This document shows positions 5,641 to 8,991 of a DNA stretch of 8,991 nucleotides, piece after piece (within the stretch, counting starts at the first letter, position 1; each line of letters begins with the position of its first letter). The DNA lies in contig JASHXR010000113.1 in the NCBI GenBank assembly GCA_030043435.1, positions 1-8,991 on the forward strand. The letters run 5' to 3'. Below the pieces are notes generated by a model. The model was not told where the DNA came from. It worked only from the letters and a program-made list of their open reading frames with translations, and did no database searches. The position numbers were made by a program, and so were the translations under genes. The DNA is from Microcaldota archaeon. GTDB lineage: Archaea > Micrarchaeota > Micrarchaeia > Micrarchaeales > CABMGC01.

Positions 5641-5660
5641 TCACCTATTTATCTAGGTGA
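5641..5660 (-). promoter_or_regulatory. Inverted repeat ahead of the toxin-antitoxin genes (operator or ribosome-site hairpin)
   Basis: TCACCTA and TAGGTGA form a perfect 7-bp inverted repeat around a 6-base centre. On the minus-strand transcript the second arm contains AGGTGA, a good Shine-Dalgarno sequence 6 bases before the ATG at 5634, so the hairpin could hide it. As DNA, the symmetric site is a natural operator for a dimeric winged-helix antitoxin. A weak TATA-like CTTAAGAT lies at about 5665-5672, which would put transcription start inside the repeat. A related GGTGACC is at 5614-5620. Confidence 0.45.
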
Positions 5661-5694
5661 GAATCTTAAGGCCTTGTCGTCGTGAGCTACCGTA

Positions 5695-5706
5695 TGGAGG
5701 CACAGG
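5695..5706 (+). repeat. tRNA-Val 3' end matching the copy at 4931-4942
   Basis: This is the partner of the direct repeat at 4931-4942 and lies within the tRNA gene. If an element integrated here, the tRNA was kept whole on this side and the 12-base copy was left at the far end, 764 bases away. Confidence 0.45.
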
Positions 5707-5765
5707 GAATCGAACCCAGACCTTCACCTTGTAAAGGTGACGTCCTGCCACTAGACGATGCCTCC
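5695..5765 (-). tRNA. tRNA-Val(UAC)
   Basis: The minus strand folds into a full cloverleaf of 71 bases: 7-bp acceptor (GGAGGCA with TGCCTCC), discriminator A, 4-bp D stem (GTCT with GGAC) and loop AGTGGCA, 5-bp anticodon stem (TCACC with GGTGA), loop TTTACAA with anticodon TAC, variable loop AGGT, and T loop TTCGATT. The anticodon reads GUA valine codons, and A35, C36 and A73 agree with valine identity. The T stem has one T-T mismatch (50-64). CCA is not encoded, and there is no intron. It begins 3 bases after the aminotransferase stop codon, so it either has a promoter inside that gene or is cut from a shared transcript. Confidence 0.93.
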
Positions 5766-5768
5766 GCC

Positions 5769-6995
5769 CTACCGCGAGTGCCTCCTGCAGAACCTGTCTA
5801 TCCTATCAATCGCAGACCCTAATATCTCTTTCGGTGGCAGGGCTACCAGCCTCACGTGGCCGTCTCCTCCGAATCCCGAGCCTCTCGTCAGGAGCACCCC
5901 CTCCTCCTCGAGCAGCTTGTGCACGAACTCCCTGTCGGTCTTGAGCCTCAGCCTCTTGGCATCGAGCTTGGGGAAGAGGTAGTAGGCGCCGCGCGGCGGC
6001 ACGACGTGCATGTACTCGCTCTCGTTTATCAGCCTAGACGCGAAGTCGGCGCGGTCTTCCACCGCCCTCACGAACGCAGACACCTCCTTCCTGTGCTCCT
6101 TCCTGTTGCTTATCCCCTCCGCGACTGCGTACTGCGCCGGGGTGGAGACGCAGAGCCTCAGCGCGCAGAAGTCCAGCACCGTCTTCTTCAGCGCCATCGA
6201 GACCTTGTCCTCTCCAGGGATGATGGTGAACCCTATCCTGAAGCCCGTCGCGTCGAGGTCCTTGGAGGCGCCGTTGAAGATTATGTGCGGCACGCCCTTG
6301 GCGAGCTGCGAGGCCGACGTGAACGTCGCGCCGTTGTATACCACTTCATCGTAGATCTCGTCGCTTATCAGCACGATCCCGTTGTCCTTGGCTATCTCGA
6401 CTATGCTCCTGAGCGTCTTCCTGTCGAGCACCATGCCCGTGGGGTTGGACGGGTTCGTCACCATCATGTACTTCACCCTCCCACCGGCCCTCTTCGCAGC
6501 CTGTATCCTCCTCTCCAGCGCGTCAGTGTCCAGGTACCATCCTCTCTCCTCGTCGTATTCCTGGAGTATGGGCACACCGCCGAAGATCCTGAAGCCGCTG
6601 TAGCAGACTGCGTAATACGGCTTGAAGATAACCGCCATGTTGCCCGGGTCGACGAGCATGGAGTTCAGGAAGATGAGCGCCTCGCTGACCCCGTGCGTTA
6701 TGAAGACGCTGTCCTCAGGGCTCGCGCTGACCTTGTAGAGGCGCCTGTACCTGGCGGAGATCGCCTCCCTCAGCTCCGGTATCCCCTCGGGGTTCACGTA
6801 AGTGGTCTTTCCCTCCCTCAGCGCCCTGACGTACGCCTCGACCATGTACTTCGGGGTCGGGAAGAAGCGGGCAGGGTCGCCTATGTTCAGCTTCACGATC
6901 CTCTTTCCGGCGCGCTCCATCGCCCGCACTGTCGGATTCTCCTCCTCTATCGCATTGTCAGCGTACTTGCTGAACTTAGAGAGTATGTCGGCCAT
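5769..6995 (-). CDS. PLP-dependent class I/II aminotransferase (alanine/aspartate-type)
   Basis: A 408-aa fold-type I aminotransferase, full length for the family. Visible features are the N-terminal LNIGDPARFFPTP (36-48), the GVSEALIFL cofactor-phosphate region (102-110), NPSNPTG (181-187) with N184, SDEIYDEVVY (211-220) with D212 and Y215 contacting the pyridine ring, the Schiff-base lysine K245 in GASKDLDATGFRIG with R253, and R382 in VRLVAL, which should hold the substrate carboxylate. The GDP...F-x-TP start resembles archaeal alanine aminotransferases, so amino-group transfer between alanine or aspartate and 2-oxoglutarate is most likely; aromatic substrates cannot be excluded. Cytoplasmic. 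ATG 6995 follows the Nudix stop by 12 bases, with a weak GGTAAG ahead of it, indicating one operon. All catalytic residues are intact. Confidence 0.93.
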   Translation of the reverse strand: MADILSKFSKYADNAIEEENPTVRAMERAGKRIVKLNIGDPARFFPTPKYMVEAYVRALREGKTTYVNPEGIPELREAISARYRRLYKVSASPEDSVFITHGVSEALIFLNSMLVDPGNMAVIFKPYYAVCYSGFRIFGGVPILQEYDEERGWYLDTDALERRIQAAKRAGGRVKYMMVTNPSNPTGMVLDRKTLRSIVEIAKDNGIVLISDEIYDEVVYNGATFTSASQLAKGVPHIIFNGASKDLDATGFRIGFTIIPGEDKVSMALKKTVLDFCALRLCVSTPAQYAVAEGISNRKEHRKEVSAFVRAVEDRADFASRLINESEYMHVVPPRGAYYLFPKLDAKRLRLKTDREFVHKLLEEEGVLLTRGSGFGGDGHVRLVALPPKEILGSAIDRIDRFCRRHSR

Positions 6996-7007
6996 GGGCT
7001 TACCAAG

Positions 7008-7556
7008 TCATAGTCCAAGCGCTTCTTCCAGCCGCTTGCGTTTGCTCCTCTCATATCTGGCTTTTATCAGGTCAAGCTTTATCTTATCGTCAAGGCGCAT
7101 CTTTTCGAGATTGGAGAGGAACCATTTGAAAGTCACCTTGATCGTCTCTATCCTCTCTCCCGGGTCAAGGTGCTGCTCCGCCACCTTCCTGCAATCTATC
7201 GCTGCGAACAAGTGCAACGTATAGCTTACCCTGCCAGCATATTTATACTCTCCTATACGCCTCCACCTCCGTGCAGCCATTCCCGCCTCCTCTAGGAGCT
7301 CCCTCTTCGCAGCCGCCAAAGGGCTCTCCCCACCTTCTATGCCTCCCCCGAGAGGGCTGAGGCATCTCTTGAATATCGGCTGTTCTTCCATTCCCAATAC
7401 TATCTTGCTGCCCATCACCGGGATCACGATAGAGACTGAAGGCCGCTCTATGCGCTCGTATGTCAGATGGCTCCCGTCATAGAGCCTCTGCCTCCATTGG
7501 TAAATACGTGTAAATTCGCTCTTGAAGACGAGCTTCTCCCCGCGTCTTTTCATCAT
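7008..7556 (-). CDS. Nudix hydrolase (ADP-ribose pyrophosphatase-like)
   Basis: The 182-aa product has a perfect Nudix box at 71-93: G71, five residues, E77, seven residues, then R85-E-L-L-E-E-A-G-M93, with the metal-binding glutamates E86, E89 and E90. The preceding strands (SIVIPVMGSKIVLGMEEQP) and the substrate loop LSPLGGGIEGGESP resemble ADP-ribose or NDP-sugar pyrophosphatases (NudF-like), which hydrolyse nucleoside diphosphates linked to another group; the exact substrate is not readable. The C-terminus (about 150-182) is a basic helical tail. ATG 7556 and ATG 7553 are adjacent possible starts. It sits 16 bases after the Dph6 stop and 12 before the aminotransferase start, probably in the same transcript. 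No functional link among these enzymes is obvious. Confidence 0.92.
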   Translation of the reverse strand: MMKRRGEKLVFKSEFTRIYQWRQRLYDGSHLTYERIERPSVSIVIPVMGSKIVLGMEEQPIFKRCLSPLGGGIEGGESPLAAAKRELLEEAGMAARRWRRIGEYKYAGRVSYTLHLFAAIDCRKVAEQHLDPGERIETIKVTFKWFLSNLEKMRLDDKIKLDLIKARYERSKRKRLEEALGL

Positions 7557-7572
7557 ACCACACAGCGCCTGA

Positions 7573-8247
7573 TTATTTATCGACCAGTTCCGCCTTCTCT
7601 ATGAAATACGCACCGCTTACCCCGTTCCACTCCTTCCTCGCCTCTGTGACCTCTATCCTCTTCCTGAACAGCGGCGCGTCAAGGACGAAGCTCTCCGCCT
7701 CGCCGCCCTCGAAGAGCATGTTTATCCCGTGCCTCGCCTCTGCCTTCCTGAGCCTCCCTATCATCTCCTTGTCTATCCTCTTCCCGAGGAACGACTCGTC
7801 GAGGCCCTCCGCACTTACCGAGGTTATTATCGCGTCATAGTCCCTGTCTAGGACGGTCAGCTCAGAGATTGGGTCGATGTGCCACAGCGGCGCGACATGC
7901 TCTATCCCCATCCGCTTCGCGATAGCGTCTATCCTGCTCCCCTGGTACCTGCTGTACGTCGCGCCTGTGACTATGGTCTTGACGTCGTTGTCTGCGAACG
8001 CCCTCTCCAGGTCTGCCAGCTCCTCCTCCTTCCTCCCCTCTGTCTCGCAGAAGACCTGCTCCATCCCCAAGGCCTCAGCCTGGAGCCTCGTCTGCCTCAC
8101 GTTGGGATAGTGGAACATATAGCTCGACCTGTTCCTGCTCAGCATGGTTATCAGCAGGTCTATTCCCACCCCGCTCTCCACGGCCCTGTGCAGGGCCAAG
8201 GTGGAGTCCTTTCCGCCGCTATACAATACAGCGCTCCTTCCCGTCAT
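7573..8247 (-). CDS. dph6: Diphthine-ammonia ligase Dph6 (ATP-binding PP-loop protein)
   Basis: A 224-aa protein of the Dph6/ATP_bind_4 family (COG2102). It opens with the adenylating PP-loop SGGKDS (10-15). GATYSRYQGSRIDAIAKRMG (95-114) and APLWHID lie in the middle, and the signature EGGEAESFVLDAPLF (180-194) lies near the end; all are typical of the family. Dph6 performs the last step of diphthamide formation, amidating diphthine on a histidine of elongation factor 2 with ammonia and ATP. The length is normal for the archaeal single-domain form. ATG 8247 starts right at the PP-loop strand, as in homologues; no strong ribosome binding site is visible. It follows the ATP synthase subunit D stop by 48 bases, so it may be read from the ATPase transcript. 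Confidence 0.92.
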   Translation of the reverse strand: MTGRSAVLYSGGKDSTLALHRAVESGVGIDLLITMLSRNRSSYMFHYPNVRQTRLQAEALGMEQVFCETEGRKEEELADLERAFADNDVKTIVTGATYSRYQGSRIDAIAKRMGIEHVAPLWHIDPISELTVLDRDYDAIITSVSAEGLDESFLGKRIDKEMIGRLRKAEARHGINMLFEGGEAESFVLDAPLFRKRIEVTEARKEWNGVSGAYFIEKAELVDK

Positions 8248-8295
8248 AAACTCGAGCCTTCAGCATGGTGCGTGTGCTTCTGCGCAGAGAGGAGG

Positions 8296-8922
8296 CTATA
8301 CGCGCTCGGCCTTTGCGAGCCGCTTCTTCACGTGCTTCAGCGCGGAGAAGGTGTCCCTGTCTATCTCCCCGAGCCTCATCCGTATGTACCTCTGCTCCGC
8401 CTGCATTCCCGGGATGACCTTGTAGTCAAGGGCGTTGACCCTCCTCTTGGTCTTGTCGATCTCGAGGACGAGCCTCCTGAGCCCCTGCTCCCTCTGCACT
8501 ACTGCGATTATGTAGTCAGTTGCCTGGGTGAACGTGTCGTTTATGTCGTCGACCGCAAGGCTCGTGGAGAAGAGGAGCTCGGGTTCAGGTGCCGTACCAG
8601 GCATGCGCTCGACGTGCGGTACCTTCACCCCCATGATGTTCTTCACGCGCATCCTTACTGGCGGAGCCTCCCTCATGTGCATTGCGACGTCCTCCAGCTC
8701 GAAGTTCCCGACGTACGTAGAGGCCGTCTCCACGACCTTATACGACTCCTGTATGAGCTCATTGAGCTTCGACCTGCTCTCCGAAGACTGCTTCAGCATG
8801 TTGAGGAACTCTATGACAAGGACCTCCCGCTTCCTCTTCAGTATGCCGTATCCCTTCCTCGCCACGGCTACCCTTCTCTTAAGGTTTATCAGGTTTATCC
8901 TTGTCGGGCTTAGCCTTGCCAT
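8296..8922 (-). CDS. atpD: A-type (V/A-type) ATP synthase subunit D
   Basis: A 208-aa, highly charged, mostly helical protein. The N-terminal LSPTRINLINLKRRVAVARK (4-23) and C-terminal RRVNALDYKVIPGMQAEQRY (160-179) are conserved marks of subunit D. Both ends form the long coiled coil of the central rotor stalk that turns inside the A3B3 head; the middle (about 70-135) is the more variable globular part. The length is normal. The ATG at 8922 overlaps the stop of subunit B by one base (TAATG), with GGGGAG ahead of it, so the two are translationally coupled. The B-then-D order is the usual archaeal order and supports the call. Subunit D couples head and membrane rotor. Confidence 0.95.
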   Translation of the reverse strand: MARLSPTRINLINLKRRVAVARKGYGILKRKREVLVIEFLNMLKQSSESRSKLNELIQESYKVVETASTYVGNFELEDVAMHMREAPPVRMRVKNIMGVKVPHVERMPGTAPEPELLFSTSLAVDDINDTFTQATDYIIAVVQREQGLRRLVLEIDKTKRRVNALDYKVIPGMQAEQRYIRMRLGEIDRDTFSALKHVKKRLAKAERV

Positions 8923-8991
8923 TATACGCTCCCCTTCCCTTTCTTGTAGTACTTCGCTATGAAGTCCTTCTTGATCCTGGTAAGGTCGCCT
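8922..8991 (-). CDS. atpB: A-type ATP synthase subunit B, C-terminal end only
   Basis: The last 22 codons of a gene that begins beyond the right edge are visible (RIKKDFIAKYYKKGKGSV, then TAA at 8922-8924). The I-K-x-x-F-I-x-K-Y-Y ending resembles subunit B C-termini, and the position directly ahead of subunit D is where subunit B lies in archaeal ATP synthase operons. Subunit B is the non-catalytic nucleotide-binding partner of subunit A in the head. The short visible stretch makes the call depend mostly on context. Confidence 0.8.
   Translation of the reverse strand, partial: GDLTRIKKDFIAKYYKKGKGSV

Larger units (their letters stand above)
4931..5706. mobile_element. Putative small tRNA-bracketed insertion carrying a toxin-antitoxin pair
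   Basis: The segment between the two 12-base copies (4931-4942 and 5695-5706) contains the toxin-antitoxin pair, intergenic DNA and nothing else recognisable. It is strongly AT-rich: 5341-5400 is 25% GC, against 65% for 5881-5940 in the adjacent aminotransferase gene. No integrase is present, so this would be a decayed element, a cassette mobilised in trans, or a shrunken island. The short repeat alone does not prove integration. Confidence 0.35.

Noticed and set aside
5856..7013. Long plus-strand open frame of 385 codons opposite the aminotransferase
   Set aside because: It lies antisense to a gene with every catalytic motif intact and shows the Arg/Leu/Val/Pro-rich composition typical of an antisense shadow in GC-rich DNA.
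7879..8913. Long plus-strand open frame of 344 codons across the Dph6 and ATPase D genes
   Set aside because: It spans two well-identified minus-strand genes and the gap between them, and the translation shows no domain.
1..8991. CRISPR array, insertion-sequence ends, rRNA or a replication origin
   Set aside because: I found no regularly spaced repeats, transposase-like frame, long terminal inverted repeats, rRNA-like sequence or origin-box clusters.

Overview
This is an archaeal chromosome fragment. The evidence is an A-type (V-type-like) ATP synthase subunit pair, an archaeal-length diphthamide-synthesis Dph6, an HVO_A0114-type regulator, TATA boxes about 25-30 bases ahead of start codons with almost no leader, GGTG-type ribosome binding sites, a membrane protein packed with N-glycosylation sequons, and heavy use of AGG/AGA/ATA codons. 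The lineage cannot be fixed from the sequence alone. A DPANN (Micrarchaeota-like) or Thermoplasmata-like genome would fit, but that is a guess. Nearly everything lies on the minus strand; the EamA transporter is the only well-supported plus-strand gene.

Layout, left to right. (1) 1-1309: a UbiB/ABC1 atypical kinase that runs off the left edge, with its own TATA box. (2) 1442-2317: an unrecognised single-pass membrane protein with a His-rich cytoplasmic tail and 15 N-glycosylation sequons. (3) 2495-3732: a translationally coupled pair, a TauE/SafE permease followed by a DUF1634 membrane protein, expressed from a TATA box near 3770. (4) 3733-3958: a divergent promoter region that also holds what looks like the 3' remnant of a lost minus-strand gene (3802-3927). 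(5) 3959-4822: an EamA/DMT-type transporter on the plus strand. (6) 4823-5694: an AT-rich segment with a likely type II toxin-antitoxin pair (a DUF6516/TumE-like protein and an HVO_A0114-family wHTH protein). It lies between a tRNA-Val gene and a 12-base direct copy of that tRNA's 3' end, as expected for a small element integrated at a tRNA gene. (7) 5695-8991: a densely packed GC-rich housekeeping cluster on the minus strand: A-ATPase subunit B (C-terminal end only), subunit D, Dph6, a Nudix hydrolase, a class I/II aminotransferase and tRNA-Val(UAC), which begins 3 bases after the aminotransferase stop.

How it fits together. The right-hand cluster is ordinary core metabolism and translation: ATP synthesis or proton pumping, elongation-factor-2 modification, nucleotide sanitation, amino acid transamination and a tRNA. 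The middle, from about 2.5 to 5.7 kb, is accessory: transporters, a toxin-antitoxin pair, gene remnants, lower GC and a tRNA-derived repeat. It reads as a region of gain and loss next to a tRNA gene. The points most worth checking are the tRNA-bracketed toxin-antitoxin cassette, the hairpin and out-of-frame ATG at the toxin start, the sequon-saturated membrane protein, and the gene remnant beside the EamA promoter.
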